A DNA stretch of 64,000 bases from Kribbella rubisoli (GCF_004217145.1 NZ_SHKR01000013.1:928344-992343); one strand, 5' to 3'; shown: positions 16,883 through 24,969, counted from the stretch's first letter. Made by a program: numbers and translations. Notes: generated by a model not told the origin, from the sequence alone.

Positions 16883-16929
16883 GGGCGCGACGGGTCGACC
16901 CCCCGCCGCTCGAGGGAGGCGGTGTGTGG

Positions 16930-17676
16930 CTACTGCTCGCGGAAGACCTTGTGCTGGGCGGCCTGGGCGCGGGGGCGGACCGTGATGCGGTCGAGGTTCA
17001 CGTGGGCCGGGCGGGTTGCGACGTACGTGACGATGTCGGCGATGTCGTCGGCGGTGAGCGGCTCGCGGACGCCGGCGTACACGGCGTCGGCCTTCGACTG
17101 GTCGCCGCCGAAGCGGGTCAGGGCGAAGCCTTCGCTCTGGACCATGCCCGGGGCGATCTCGGTGACGCGGACCGGCTGGTCCCAGAGCTCGAGGCGCAGC
17201 GTGTCGACGACGGCCTTCGCGCCGTGCTTGGCGGCGACGTACCCGCCGCCGCCTTCGTATGCGACCTGGCCGGCCGTCGAACCCATTACGAGGATCGTGC
17301 CGCGGCCCGCGATGAGGGCCGGGAGCAACGACTTTGTGACGGCTGCGACGGCGATCACGTTCACCTCGTACATCCGCCGCCAGGCGTCGAGATCCGCGTC
17401 GGCGATCGGCTCGAAGCCGAACGCGCCGCCGGCGTTGTTCACCAGTACCTGCAGCTGGTCGCCGACGGCTGCGGTCAGTGCGGCGACGTCGTCGGCCGAC
17501 GTGACGTCGCATTGCACGGCGCGGCCGTCGATCTCCTTGGCCAGCGCCTCGATCCGATCGAGCCGCCGCGCGGCGCAGATGACCTCGAACCCTGCCCGGG
17601 CGAGGTACCGCGCCGACGCGGCTCCGATCCCACTACTAGCACCGGTCACCACGGCAAGAGGACGCTCGGAAGTCAT
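16930..17676 (-). CDS. SDR-family oxidoreductase
   Basis: 248 aa classical short-chain dehydrogenase. TGASSGIG at 11-18, NNAG near 79, catalytic S (LVMGSTAGQ) and YVAAK (Y and K) motifs are intact, so it is a probable NAD(P)-dependent enzyme. The substrate is unknown. The residues after TGxxxGIG (CAARRLDR) favour NADP. The gene precedes a hairpin. Its neighbour at 17720 on the same strand is a multipass membrane protein 43 bp upstream, with which it may be co-transcribed. Confidence 0.88.
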   Translation of the reverse strand: MTSERPLAVVTGASSGIGAASARYLARAGFEVICAARRLDRIEALAKEIDGRAVQCDVTSADDVAALTAAVGDQLQVLVNNAGGAFGFEPIADADLDAWRRMYEVNVIAVAAVTKSLLPALIAGRGTILVMGSTAGQVAYEGGGGYVAAKHGAKAVVDTLRLELWDQPVRVTEIAPGMVQSEGFALTRFGGDQSKADAVYAGVREPLTADDIADIVTYVATRPAHVNLDRITVRPRAQAAQHKVFREQ

Positions 17677-17719
17677 ACCCCGAGTCTCTCAAACCCTCTC
17701 GTCGAGCAAGGCAGGTGTC

Positions 17720-18727
17720 TCAGGACCGCCCGGCTCCGACGGGCTGCCGCGGTGCTACCTGCTCGGGTACGGCGGTACGCCGGGCGGCCGTGAGCACCGC
17801 TGCGAGCGCCAGCGCGCTGACGGCCAGGAAGCCACCGAGCATGCCCAGCGTCTCCGCGTCCGGGTGGATCAGTGCCTGCCCGCGGAACGCCTGGACCGTC
17901 ACGGTTGCCATTACGCCGGCGTACGCGAAGGCTGCGACTCCGATCAGGCGGGCGCGGACGCGCTCCGGGCGGAGCCAGGCAATGCGACCGGCGAGGAGGT
18001 GCAGGACCAGCAGGGTGATGAGTAGGAAGTGGATCGCGTGCAGGCCCACGAAGTGCGGGACGCGTAGGTCGCCGCCGACGGTGCTCCAGTGGGTGAGCGG
18101 CATTCCGGGGCCGCCCGGCTCGACGCCGATGCCGTGGCTGCCGGCGAGGGTGACGGGGTGGCCGTAGGCGTCGGTGACCTGCTGGCGGTCGGTGTTGGCG
18201 CCGACCAGGTAGAACGCGATGCCCATCCCGGCGACTGCGAGCCCGAGGCCGACGCGGATCGCCCGATTCAGCGGGGCGTCGCCGACGCGCTGGAACAGCA
18301 GCATGATCGCGACGACCAGGCTGGCGCCGAACAGGCCGAGGACACCCGACATGAAGACCTTCTGCCCGACCTGGTTGAACGTGTCGGCGTTGTCGTTGAA
18401 GTGGCTGAACGTCCCCCGCGCAGCCTGTACGGCGATGAACCCGACGTCAACGATCCCGGTGACGGCGAACACCGTGCCGGTCCACCAGCCGAGGCGCTTC
18501 GCCTTCCGCAGCTTCGACAACAGCCAGGCCAGCGTTGCGCCGTACAGGACGAACGCGATGCCGAACTTGAACGGCTTGAGCCACACGGACTCGTTGAGGA
18601 TCTCCCGGTTGTCGACCGCAAGGCCGATCGCCGACGCGACGACGAGACCCGTCATGGCGAGCACCATCAGCATCAGAGGACGGTGCCAGGACTTGGCTTG
18701 CTCGAGGACTGTACGCATGTGTTCCAT
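17720..18727 (-). CDS. Polytopic membrane protein of unknown function
   Basis: 335 aa, about 7-8 hydrophobic segments (around 17-37, 53-70, 82-102, 125-146, 157-175, 224-246, 257-277, 290-312). The loop between the fifth and sixth is polar and Gly/His-rich (SHGIGVEPGGPGMPLTHW) and precedes HFVGLHAIHFLL, whose spaced histidines could bind a metal or heme; that is a guess. I do not recognise the family. ATG 18727 is taken, but the ATG at 18718 is equally possible. Confidence 0.65.
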   Translation of the reverse strand: MEHMRTVLEQAKSWHRPLMLMVLAMTGLVVASAIGLAVDNREILNESVWLKPFKFGIAFVLYGATLAWLLSKLRKAKRLGWWTGTVFAVTGIVDVGFIAVQAARGTFSHFNDNADTFNQVGQKVFMSGVLGLFGASLVVAIMLLFQRVGDAPLNRAIRVGLGLAVAGMGIAFYLVGANTDRQQVTDAYGHPVTLAGSHGIGVEPGGPGMPLTHWSTVGGDLRVPHFVGLHAIHFLLITLLVLHLLAGRIAWLRPERVRARLIGVAAFAYAGVMATVTVQAFRGQALIHPDAETLGMLGGFLAVSALALAAVLTAARRTAVPEQVAPRQPVGAGRS

Positions 18728-18835
18728 GCTTTCGGCGCGGAGGCCGCAGCGCAGTGGGGCGAATCCGCCAACGCAGGTAGGGATAGACCCACCCTGAGAG
18801 AGACTCCGGGGTACGACCAGGGGTCTGGAACGACG

Positions 18836-19579
18836 TCACGCCTGGCGGGTCGGCAGCGCGATGATCTGACGCAGGTTGACCTCACGCCGCCGGCTCACCG
18901 CGAACGTCACCACATCCGCGATGTCCTCGGCGGCAAGCGGCCCGATCTGCTCGTTCATCGAGGCGATCAGATCCTGACCGGAGCTGTCCAGGTGCGTCGC
19001 CAGTTCGGTGTCGGTGAGACCCGGCTCGACGTTGGTGACGCGGACGTCGTACGGCGCGAGGTCGGCCCGCAATGCCGCGGACAACTGGGTGAGAGCGGCC
19101 TTCGTGGCCCCGTAGACGGCGTACCCCGGGAAGATCGCGTGCGCGCCGATCGACGAGATGTTGACGAGGTCGGCGGTCAGCCCTGCACCAGCAGCCGCGA
19201 TCAGGTCCGGTGTGAAGGCCTGGATCAGTCGGAGTACGCCGGTCACGTTGGTGTCGATCATCCGGGTCCAGTCGTCGAGCCGGCCGTCCGCGATCGGCGC
19301 AGCGAGCATCACCCCGGCAGCGTTGACGACCAGGTCCGGCCGTCCGAGCCGCTCGTGGATCTGCTGTACGCCGGCATCGACCGAGGCCTGCGACGTGACG
19401 TCGAGGCTGACGCCGATCGCCCGCGGCCCGAGCTTGCCGGCCAGGTCGTCGAGCCGGTCCTGCCGCCGCGCTACCAGTGCGACAGACGCGCCCGCATCGG
19501 CCAATTGGGTGGCGATCGCAGCCCCGATTCCGCTGGCAGCGCCGGTGACGACAGCAATGCGGCCGGTGAGATCAGTCAT
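18836..19579 (-). CDS. SDR-family oxidoreductase
   Basis: 247 aa from ATG 19579, preceded by GGAGGAACACC; a 10-codon upstream extension has no ribosome site. TGAASGIG (12-19), NAAG, catalytic S (VNISSIGAH) and YGATK are intact. It resembles actinobacterial oxidoreductases of the clavulanate dehydrogenase/serine dehydrogenase-like SDR group. Divergent from the MmyB-type regulator at 19707, which is the probable regulator: this enzyme-regulator pairing recurs in actinobacteria. Confidence 0.88.
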   Translation of the reverse strand: MTDLTGRIAVVTGAASGIGAAIATQLADAGASVALVARRQDRLDDLAGKLGPRAIGVSLDVTSQASVDAGVQQIHERLGRPDLVVNAAGVMLAAPIADGRLDDWTRMIDTNVTGVLRLIQAFTPDLIAAAGAGLTADLVNISSIGAHAIFPGYAVYGATKAALTQLSAALRADLAPYDVRVTNVEPGLTDTELATHLDSSGQDLIASMNEQIGPLAAEDIADVVTFAVSRRREVNLRQIIALPTRQA

Positions 19580-19653
19580 GGTGTTCCTCCAGGTTTCGGT
19601 TGATGTCACCGATCCTGGAGCGATCGCCGAGGCTTACCCAGGTGTCTGTTGAG

Positions 19654-19674
19654 CCTGGTTCTGGCAGGACCAGG
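19654..19674. promoter_or_regulatory. Operator candidate between SDR and MmyB-type regulator
   Basis: Inverted repeat CCTGGT (19654-19659) / ACCAGG (19669-19674) with a 9-nt spacer in the divergent promoter region; additional CCAGG/CCTGG half-sites lie nearby. GATACT at 19695-19700 is a -10 variant 6 nt before the regulator ATG. Confidence 0.5.
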
Positions 19675-19706
19675 TTGCGCTCCGGGCCGCCCTGGATACT
19701 TGAGGC

Positions 19707-20585
19707 ATGGATCGTCGAGCGGAGCTGACCGAGTTCCTCAAGTCACGCAGGGCCCGGGTGCAGCCCGAGGACCTGGGGCTGAAGGTGTTCAACGGCCGCC
19801 GCCGCGTCCCCGGGCTGCGCCGCGAGGAGCTCGCACAGGCCGCCGGGGTGAGTGCCGACTACTACGTCCGCTTCGAGCAGGGCCGGGCCGAGAACGTCTC
19901 GCAGGAGATCCTCGACGCGGTCGCCGACGTACTGAGTCTGACCGACGACGAGCGCAAACACCTTGCCCTGTTGGCGAAACCGGCCCGCCGCAGGGCGCGC
20001 CGCCGTACGGCGGAACGCATGCGCCCCGGCCTGCAACGGCTGCTGGACTCGATGCCCGACGTACCGGCGTTCGTCCTCGGCCGCCGGATGGACGTGATCG
20101 GGTGGAACCGGTTGGCCGCGGCCCTCATCGCCGACTTCGACAACCTCGAGCTGAAGGACCGCAACATCCCGCGGATGGTGTTCCTCGACCCGGCGACGCG
20201 CGACTTCTATCCGCAGTGGGAGGCGGTCGCGGACGAGACCGTCGGCTACCTGCGGATGTACGCCGGCCGCTACCCGGACGACCCGGAGCTCGCCGAGCTG
20301 GTCGGCGAACTGTCCATCCGTAGCCCGGAGTTCCGCGAGCACTGGGCCCGGCACGACGTCAAGGACAAGACGTTCGGCACGAAGACGCAGCACCACCCGA
20401 TCGTGGGCGACATCACTGTGCAGTACGAGACGCTGCAGCCGCCGGGCGAACCGGACCAACTGCTCGTCACCTACACGGTCGAGCCCGGATCGACGTCCGA
20501 GCAGAATCTCCGTCTGCTCGCCAGCTGGACAGCCGCGGATAGGGAGGATTCCCGATTCCCGGCCCAAAGCCCGGAGTTACCCTGA
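19707..20585 (+). CDS. MmyB-like XRE transcriptional regulator
   Basis: 292 aa. N-terminal HTH (about 25-85; VPGLRREELAQAAGVSADYY, LEQGRAENVS-type turn written here as FEQGRAENVS) and the C-terminal MmyB-like ligand-binding domain (100-280; AFVLGRRMDVIGWN, FRERWA-type motif seen as FREHWARHDV, and HPIVGDITVQYETL). Members typically control an adjacent oxidoreductase, here the divergent SDR gene. Possible fatty-acid-like ligand is family knowledge. No Shine-Dalgarno; a leaderless start is likely. Confidence 0.9.
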   Translation: MDRRAELTEFLKSRRARVQPEDLGLKVFNGRRRVPGLRREELAQAAGVSADYYVRFEQGRAENVSQEILDAVADVLSLTDDERKHLALLAKPARRRARRRTAERMRPGLQRLLDSMPDVPAFVLGRRMDVIGWNRLAAALIADFDNLELKDRNIPRMVFLDPATRDFYPQWEAVADETVGYLRMYAGRYPDDPELAELVGELSIRSPEFREHWARHDVKDKTFGTKTQHHPIVGDITVQYETLQPPGEPDQLLVTYTVEPGSTSEQNLRLLASWTAADREDSRFPAQSPELP

Positions 20586-20589
20586 CTCC

Positions 20590-21867
20590 GTGAATAAACC
20601 CCTCCGGCGGGTCGCGATGATCAGCCTGCACACGTCGCCGCTCGACCAGCCGGGGACCGGGGACGCCGGCGGGATGAACGTCTACGTCGTCGAGCTGTCC
20701 AAGCAGCTGGCCGGCCTCGGGATCGAGGTCGACGTGTTCACCCGCGCGACCGCGTCTGTGCTCCCGGCCCGGGTCGAGCTGCTGCCCGGCGTGGTGGTCC
20801 GCAACGTCGCCGCCGGACCGTACGAAGGCCTCACGAAGAACGAGCTCCCGTCCCAGCTGTGCACGTTCGCCCGAGCGGTACTGCGGGCCGAGGCGATCCA
20901 CGAGCCCGGCTGGTACGACGTGATCCACTCGCACTACTGGCTCTCCGGCCAGGTCGGCCTGCTCGCCCGCGACCGGTGGGCGGTCCCGCTGGTGCACACG
21001 ATGCACACGATGGCCAAGGTCAAGAACGCCAGCCTGGCGGAGGACGACGTACCGGAGCCGCCAGCCCGGCTGCTGGGCGAGGAGCAGGTCGTCGAGTCCG
21101 CGGATCGGTTGCTGGCCAACACCGCCGACGAGGCGCGGGAGCTGATCGAGCTGTACGGCGCTTCGCCCGCGAAGGTCGGCGTCGTCAACCCTGGCGTCGA
21201 TCTCGAGCTGTTCAGCCCGGGTTCGCAGGCGGCCGCCCGCAGCGAGGTTGGCTTGCCGGCGGATGCCGTCGTACTGGCGTTCGTCGGTCGGATCCAGCCG
21301 TTGAAGGCGCCCGACCTGCTGATCCGGGCGGCTGCGCGGATGCTGGAGCGGGATCCTTCGCTGCGCTCGAGGCTGGTGGTCGCGATCATCGGCGGGCCGT
21401 CGGGGAACGGGATGGAGCATCCGGAGTCGCACGCCGAGTTGGCGCGTGCGCTTGGCATCGACGACGTGGTGCGGTTCGTGAAGCCGATGGAGCGCCCTCG
21501 GTTGGCTTCGTGGTACCGCGCGGCCTCGGTCGTCTGCGTTCCGTCGTACTCGGAGTCCTTCGGGCTGGTCGCGCTGGAGGCGCAGGCGTGCGGTACGCCG
21601 GTTGTCGCGGCGGCTGTGGGCGGTCTGAGTACTGCGGTGGTGGACGGGCGGACCGGGTACCTCGTGCGCGGGCACCGGGTCGACGACTTCGCCGACGCGC
21701 TGGCCCGGATCGCGACGGATCCGGCCACTCGCGAGAGCATGAGCACCGCGGCGGTCAAGCACGCGCAGGGTTTCGGCTGGGAGGTGACCGCCCGCAAGAC
21801 GCTGGCGGCGTACGGAACCGCAGCGGACACGATGGCGGCCGAAATCGCCGCGGAGGTGGCCGGGTGA
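20590..21867 (+). CDS. mshA: D-inositol-3-phosphate glycosyltransferase (mycothiol step 1)
   Basis: 425 aa GT4 glycosyltransferase. HTSPLDQPGTGDAGGMNVYV near the N-terminus (residues 12-31), the HSHYWLSGQVG motif and the C-terminal donor site SYSESFGLVALEAQACGTPV are the MshA hallmarks. It transfers GlcNAc from UDP-GlcNAc to 1L-myo-inositol-1-phosphate, the first step of mycothiol synthesis. GTG 20590 is 6 nt after TACCCT (20578-20583): a leaderless start. Its stop overlaps the next start in GTGA. The order mshA-ybjN-gpm matches other actinobacteria. Confidence 0.96.
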   Translation: MNKPLRRVAMISLHTSPLDQPGTGDAGGMNVYVVELSKQLAGLGIEVDVFTRATASVLPARVELLPGVVVRNVAAGPYEGLTKNELPSQLCTFARAVLRAEAIHEPGWYDVIHSHYWLSGQVGLLARDRWAVPLVHTMHTMAKVKNASLAEDDVPEPPARLLGEEQVVESADRLLANTADEARELIELYGASPAKVGVVNPGVDLELFSPGSQAAARSEVGLPADAVVLAFVGRIQPLKAPDLLIRAAARMLERDPSLRSRLVVAIIGGPSGNGMEHPESHAELARALGIDDVVRFVKPMERPRLASWYRAASVVCVPSYSESFGLVALEAQACGTPVVAAAVGGLSTAVVDGRTGYLVRGHRVDDFADALARIATDPATRESMSTAAVKHAQGFGWEVTARKTLAAYGTAADTMAAEIAAEVAG

Positions 21868-22349
21868 GAGTTGCAGCGGCGGACGTGATCCGCCAGGTGC
21901 TGACCGAGAACGAGATCGAGTTCACCGAGCAGGACGGCGCGTTCACCGCCGATCTGCCGGGGGAGCGGAAGCTGAAGACGACCGTGACCCTGACGGTCGG
22001 GGCGCAGGCGGTCCAGGTGCATGCTTTCGTGGCCCGGCACCCGGACGAGAACCACGAGGCCGTGTACCGCTGGCTGCTCGAGCGGAACCTGAAGATGTAC
22101 GGCGTCGCGTTCGCGGTCGATCATGTCGGCGACATCCACCTGGACGGGCGCGTCCCGCTGCACGCGATCACGCCGACCGAGGTCGATCGGCTGCTCGGCG
22201 CCGTACTGGAATATGCCGATACGTCGTTCAACACGATCCTCGAACTCGGCTTCGCGTCGTCGATCCGGCGCGAGTACGACTGGCGGATCGCGCGCGGTGA
22301 ATCGACTCGAAACCTGGACGCTTTCAAGGGCTGGTTGGAGCCTCGATAG
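21864..22349 (+). CDS. YbjN-domain protein
   Basis: 161 aa, GTG 21864 overlapping the mshA stop by 4 bp, so translation is coupled. The sequence fits the YbjN fold, related to type III secretion chaperones: strands and helices with TTVTLTVGAQAVQVHAFVAR and YRWLLERNLKMYGVAFAV. Function is unknown; position between mshA and gpmA is conserved in mycobacteria. Its stop codon TAG is also the first three bases of the gpmA -10 box. Confidence 0.88.
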   Translation: MRVAAADVIRQVLTENEIEFTEQDGAFTADLPGERKLKTTVTLTVGAQAVQVHAFVARHPDENHEAVYRWLLERNLKMYGVAFAVDHVGDIHLDGRVPLHAITPTEVDRLLGAVLEYADTSFNTILELGFASSIRREYDWRIARGESTRNLDAFKGWLEPR

Positions 22350-22359
22350 ACTCACGACC

Positions 22360-23106
22360 ATGACCTATCGCCTGATCCTGCTCCGCCACGGCCACAGCGA
22401 CTGGAACGCCAAGAACCTCTTCACCGGCTGGGTCGATGTCGACCTGAACGCGCAGGGTGTCGAGGAGGCCCAGCGCGGTGGCGAGCTGCTCCGCGACCGC
22501 GATCTGCTCCCCGACGTACTGCACACCTCGGTGCTGACCCGGGCGATCCGCACCGCGAACATCGCGCTCGAGGTCGCCGATCGCCAGTGGATCGACGTAC
22601 GGCGCTCCTGGCGGCTGAACGAGCGGCACTACGGCGGCCTGCAGGGCAAGGACAAGAAGCAGACCCTCGAGGAGCTCGGCGAGGAGCAGTTCATGCTGTT
22701 CCGCCGTTCGTACGACACCCCGCCGCCGGCGATCGAGCGCGGCTCGGAGTACGACCAGGCCGGCGACGCGCGGTACGCCGGACTCCCGTCCGAGCTGCTG
22801 CCCGCGACCGAGTGCCTGAAGGACGTCGTCGAGCGGATGCTGCCCTACTGGTACGACGCCATCGTCCCCGACCTCCGCGTCGGCAAGACCGTCCTGGTCG
22901 CCGCCCACGGCAACAGCCTCCGCGCCCTGGTCAAACACCTCGACAACCTCGACGAGCAGACCGTCGTCGGCCTCAACATCCCCACCGGCATCCCCCTGTA
23001 CTACGAACTCGACGACGACTTCAACCCGCTGACTCCCGGCGGCGAATACCTGGACCCCGAAGCCGCCAAAGCCTCCATCGAAGCCGTCAAGAACCAGGGC
23101 CGCTAA
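22360..23106 (+). CDS. gpmA: 2,3-bisphosphoglycerate-dependent phosphoglycerate mutase
   Basis: 248 aa. Catalytic RHGHSDWN (phospho-histidine H10), the sequence ERHYGGLQGKDK and the second histidine motif AAHGNSLRALVKHL are intact. It interconverts 3- and 2-phosphoglycerate in glycolysis. ATG 22360 lies 7 nt after TAGACT (22347-22352), which overlaps the stop of the preceding gene, so gpmA has its own leaderless promoter within the operon. In other actinobacteria senX3/regX3 follows directly; here an insertion of about 3 kb intervenes. Confidence 0.96.
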   Translation: MTYRLILLRHGHSDWNAKNLFTGWVDVDLNAQGVEEAQRGGELLRDRDLLPDVLHTSVLTRAIRTANIALEVADRQWIDVRRSWRLNERHYGGLQGKDKKQTLEELGEEQFMLFRRSYDTPPPAIERGSEYDQAGDARYAGLPSELLPATECLKDVVERMLPYWYDAIVPDLRVGKTVLVAAHGNSLRALVKHLDNLDEQTVVGLNIPTGIPLYYELDDDFNPLTPGGEYLDPEAAKASIEAVKNQGR

Positions 23107-23114
23107 CAGCCCTC

Positions 23115-23153
23115 CAGCCGCGCCGGCCAAAGGACACGCCCCCGGCGCGGCTG
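23115..23153 (+). terminator. Terminator of gpmA
   Basis: Perfect 12-bp stem (CAGCCGCGCCGG at 23115-23126, complement at 23142-23153), 15-nt loop, followed by TTCTATT. The 190 bases from 23160 to 23349 show no gene or clear signal. Confidence 0.8.
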
Positions 23154-23349
23154 TTCTATTGCCGGCTTCGCCGGGGTGCGGGATCGCATCGCCAGCGGGT
23201 TGCCCGCGCGCGGTCAACTGGAGTTCGCGGGGCGAACGGATACGGCTACGGCGCAGTTGCGTCTTGCCTGCTTCGTCGTAGGCCGGGGAGAGGCTATGGC
23301 GATTGCCGGCGCCAGCGTTAGGTCGCGCCATTCGCGCCTCGGGGTGCCG

Positions 23350-23565
23350 TCAGTCCAGAGGGGTGGTGCGGAGCTCGGTCAGTCGGGCTTGGAGGGCGGG
23401 GTGGTCGGACAAGACTTCCGAGCTGGCCTCCAGAAGGTCGCGTTCGGTGCGTAGGAGGTCCTTCATCCGGCGTTCGACCTCCTCCAGGTGGGCTTTCAGC
23501 TCCGTGGGGGTCAGCTTGGAGACGTCGGTGTTGACCAGGCGGTCGGTCTCGGAGGCGTCTGTCAT
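23350..23565 (-). CDS. Small helical acidic/basic protein (71 aa)
   Basis: 71 aa, highly charged and predicted mostly helical (LTPTELKAHLEEVERRMKDL, RTERDLLEAS), with no hydrophobic segment. I do not recognise the family; the composition resembles small actinobacterial coiled-coil proteins. Its reality is supported by TATCTT (23572-23577 on this strand) exactly 6 nt before the ATG, the same leaderless layout as other genes here. Confidence 0.6.
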   Translation of the reverse strand: MTDASETDRLVNTDVSKLTPTELKAHLEEVERRMKDLLRTERDLLEASSEVLSDHPALQARLTELRTTPLD

Positions 23566-23604
23566 GCGGTGAAGATATCGGTGATCGCACCTGGGAAAGC
23601 AAAA

Positions 23605-23634
23605 GCCCTCGGCAACCAGTTGGTTGCCGAGGGC
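23605..23634 (-). terminator. Terminator of the remnant gene
   Basis: Perfect 13-bp stem GCCCTCGGCAACC / GGTTGCCGAGGGC with AGTT loop, followed on the minus strand by TTTT: a canonical intrinsic terminator. The same 13-bp arms recur at 26161-26189. Confidence 0.85.
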
Positions 23635-23647
23635 CGCTTAGTTGGAG

Positions 23648-23776
23648 TTACTCGCCGACGAGCTGGTCGTAGTACAACGCCTCGCGGGAGGAGTTGACGC
23701 CGTTGCCGGCTTTGCCGGGCGGGAGCTGAATCCGCCCGATCTGCTTCCAGCGAGGTATCCATGTCACCCGGAGCAT
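23648..23776 (-). pseudogene. C-terminal remnant of a paralogue of the secreted protein at 25096
   Basis: The last codons read SSREALYYDQLVGE-stop, nearly identical to the end of the 25096-26040 gene (TVREASYYDQLVGE-stop), and the DNA match continues downstream through the TTAGTTGGAG region towards the terminator. Upstream similarity is lost, and an in-frame stop closes the frame a few codons before the ATG at 23776. It is best read as what remains of a duplicated gene whose 5' part was deleted. A short 42-aa ORF remains open but is unlikely to be functional. Confidence 0.65.
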
Positions 23777-23828
23777 CGCCGCTCGCGATCCCTGTCACGG
23801 CAGGCGTCGTCGCACAATAGTCGGGATA

Positions 23829-23846
23829 TCCGCACTTTAGTGCGGA
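23829..23846. promoter_or_regulatory. Palindrome upstream of the HEPN gene
   Basis: TCCGCACT-TT-AGTGCGGA, perfect 8-bp arms, 159 bp before the HEPN gene start. It could be an operator. The 438 bases between 23566 and 24004 otherwise hold only the terminator and the gene remnant; the stretch 23850-24000 is visibly less GC-rich than its surroundings. Confidence 0.5.
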
Positions 23847-24004
23847 CAGCCGGCGCGTGAAGGCCGCCGATGGAGCCTCTTCGCTTCGCAGACAGCCACG
23901 ATTACGGAATGTAGGCGGACCCTGCTACAAATTGTTTCCCTCTTCTGGGCCCGGGAGCCCGGACGATCGCCGGTGAGGGTCAGAAGACGTGAGGGAAGAA
24001 ATAC

Positions 24005-24853
24005 GTGGGAAGCGGGATCGTGCAGCTCGCTGCGTACCGCGCGTTCGAGGTGCAGCGGCAGGAAGCCAGCAACGCGATGATGGGGCTCCTGGCCGGTGCC
24101 CAACTGGCCTCGCATCTGCTGCAGCTGACCGAGGGCTCGGACACTCTGCTCCCCGAGGTGTTCCCGCGGGTCCCGCACATCCGCCGCTTCAACCTCCGAA
24201 CCGAGGCTGCACGGTCCATCCTGCAGTCTGCCGACACGCATCTCGGTGCGATGAGCGTTCCGTACGCCCTCGCCCTGCATGAGGATTTCCTCAAGACCTG
24301 CGTCGGGCTGCTGATTCGAGACGGGAGAGCGCCCTCGAGTGCGGGCAGCGCTGTGCTCGCTCAATTGCACGATGGGATCGAGACGGCCACCGGTCAGACA
24401 TTCGACGCGGACAGCATCATCCAGATCGACACGATTCGGCTGATGCGCAATGCGACCATCCACAGTGGTGGCCGGGCACACCAGGCTCTGGTCGACAAGG
24501 TTGCGCGGTGGACACCGACCGCGGAGGCCGGCTGGGTGAGGATTGCGAAGAAGTCCCTCGCCACGATCGCAGTTGGCGATCGGGTGGAGTTTGGCCACCC
24601 CGAGCTCATCCTCACGTTGGCAGTGACCAAGTCCCTCGGACGCCAGGCGAACGTCATCCTCCGGGATTCCCTCAGCCGGACCTTGTGGGCGCGGCTCGTT
24701 ATCGAAGACGTCCTTGCCGAGGAACCCGGGAACTTGAACCGGCACCAGCTTGAGCGGAAAGTCGCAGGAAAGGCCCGACGCCACTACGCCAGTCTCAAGC
24801 TGACCGACTACGAACTCACCGCTGCGATGCGCGTCGTACTGGCCAACACATGA
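24005..24853 (+). CDS. HEPN-motif protein, putative RNase (282 aa)
   Basis: Mostly helical protein, no signal peptide. The motif RNATIH (R148-x4-H153), set in IRLMRNATIHSGG, is the R-x4-H active site of HEPN-fold ribonucleases, found in many toxins and anticodon nucleases. The rest is not recognised: an N-terminal helical part (5-110) and a basic C-terminus (RHQLERKVAGKARRHY, 246-261) that could bind nucleic acid. GTG 24005 is preceded by GAGGGAAG about 8 nt upstream. Base composition is lower in GC than neighbours, and the gene interrupts a conserved gene order, both suggesting transfer. It is convergent with the permuted tRNA-like gene, from which it is separated only by a shared hairpin. 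The nuclease activity is inferred. Confidence 0.6.
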   Translation: MGSGIVQLAAYRAFEVQRQEASNAMMGLLAGAQLASHLLQLTEGSDTLLPEVFPRVPHIRRFNLRTEAARSILQSADTHLGAMSVPYALALHEDFLKTCVGLLIRDGRAPSSAGSAVLAQLHDGIETATGQTFDADSIIQIDTIRLMRNATIHSGGRAHQALVDKVARWTPTAEAGWVRIAKKSLATIAVGDRVEFGHPELILTLAVTKSLGRQANVILRDSLSRTLWARLVIEDVLAEEPGNLNRHQLERKVAGKARRHYASLKLTDYELTAAMRVVLANT

Positions 24854-24854
24854 C

Positions 24855-24885
24855 GAGGGGCGGACTGCCGAGCAGCCCGCCCCTC
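24855..24885. terminator. Hairpin shared by the HEPN gene and the permuted tRNA
   Basis: 14-bp arms (24855-24868, 24872-24885) with one mismatch and a 3-nt loop, starting 2 nt after the HEPN gene stop. On the minus strand it follows the 5' half of the tRNA directly, so it can terminate both converging transcripts. Confidence 0.8.
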
Positions 24886-24969
24886 ACGAAAAAGTGGGGC
24901 TCTACCAATTGAGCTACGTCCCTCCGGGGAGGGCGCCGGGACTCGAACCCGGATCGTCCACTTCAGTCG
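24886..24969 (-). tRNA. Circularly permuted tRNA-like gene
   Basis: Read on the minus strand, the 3' half comes first: anticodon-stem strand AGTGG (24962-24958), variable ACGAT, T stem CCGGG, T loop TTCGAGT, T stem CCCGG, acceptor CGCCCTC (24935-24929). After the linker CCCG (24928-24925) follows the 5' half: acceptor GAGGGACG (24924-24917), T8 A9, D stem GCTC, loop AATTGGTA, GAGC, C26, and anticodon-stem strand CCACT (24897-24893). The two halves pair with each other: acceptor 7 bp with one bulged A, anticodon stem 5 of 5. Conserved T8-A14, A15-T48, G18G19, T33 and T54T55C56-A58 are present. No CCA is encoded. The anticodon loop is the open end (TTTTCG on one side, CTGA on the other), so the anticodon is undetermined. 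A conventional scanner would miss it. Whether it is processed, circularised or charged is unknown. Confidence 0.75.

Noticed and set aside
23562..23798. 78-codon minus-strand ORF over the gene remnant
   Set aside because: It is out of frame with the recognisable YYDQLVGE end and runs through the terminator hairpin.
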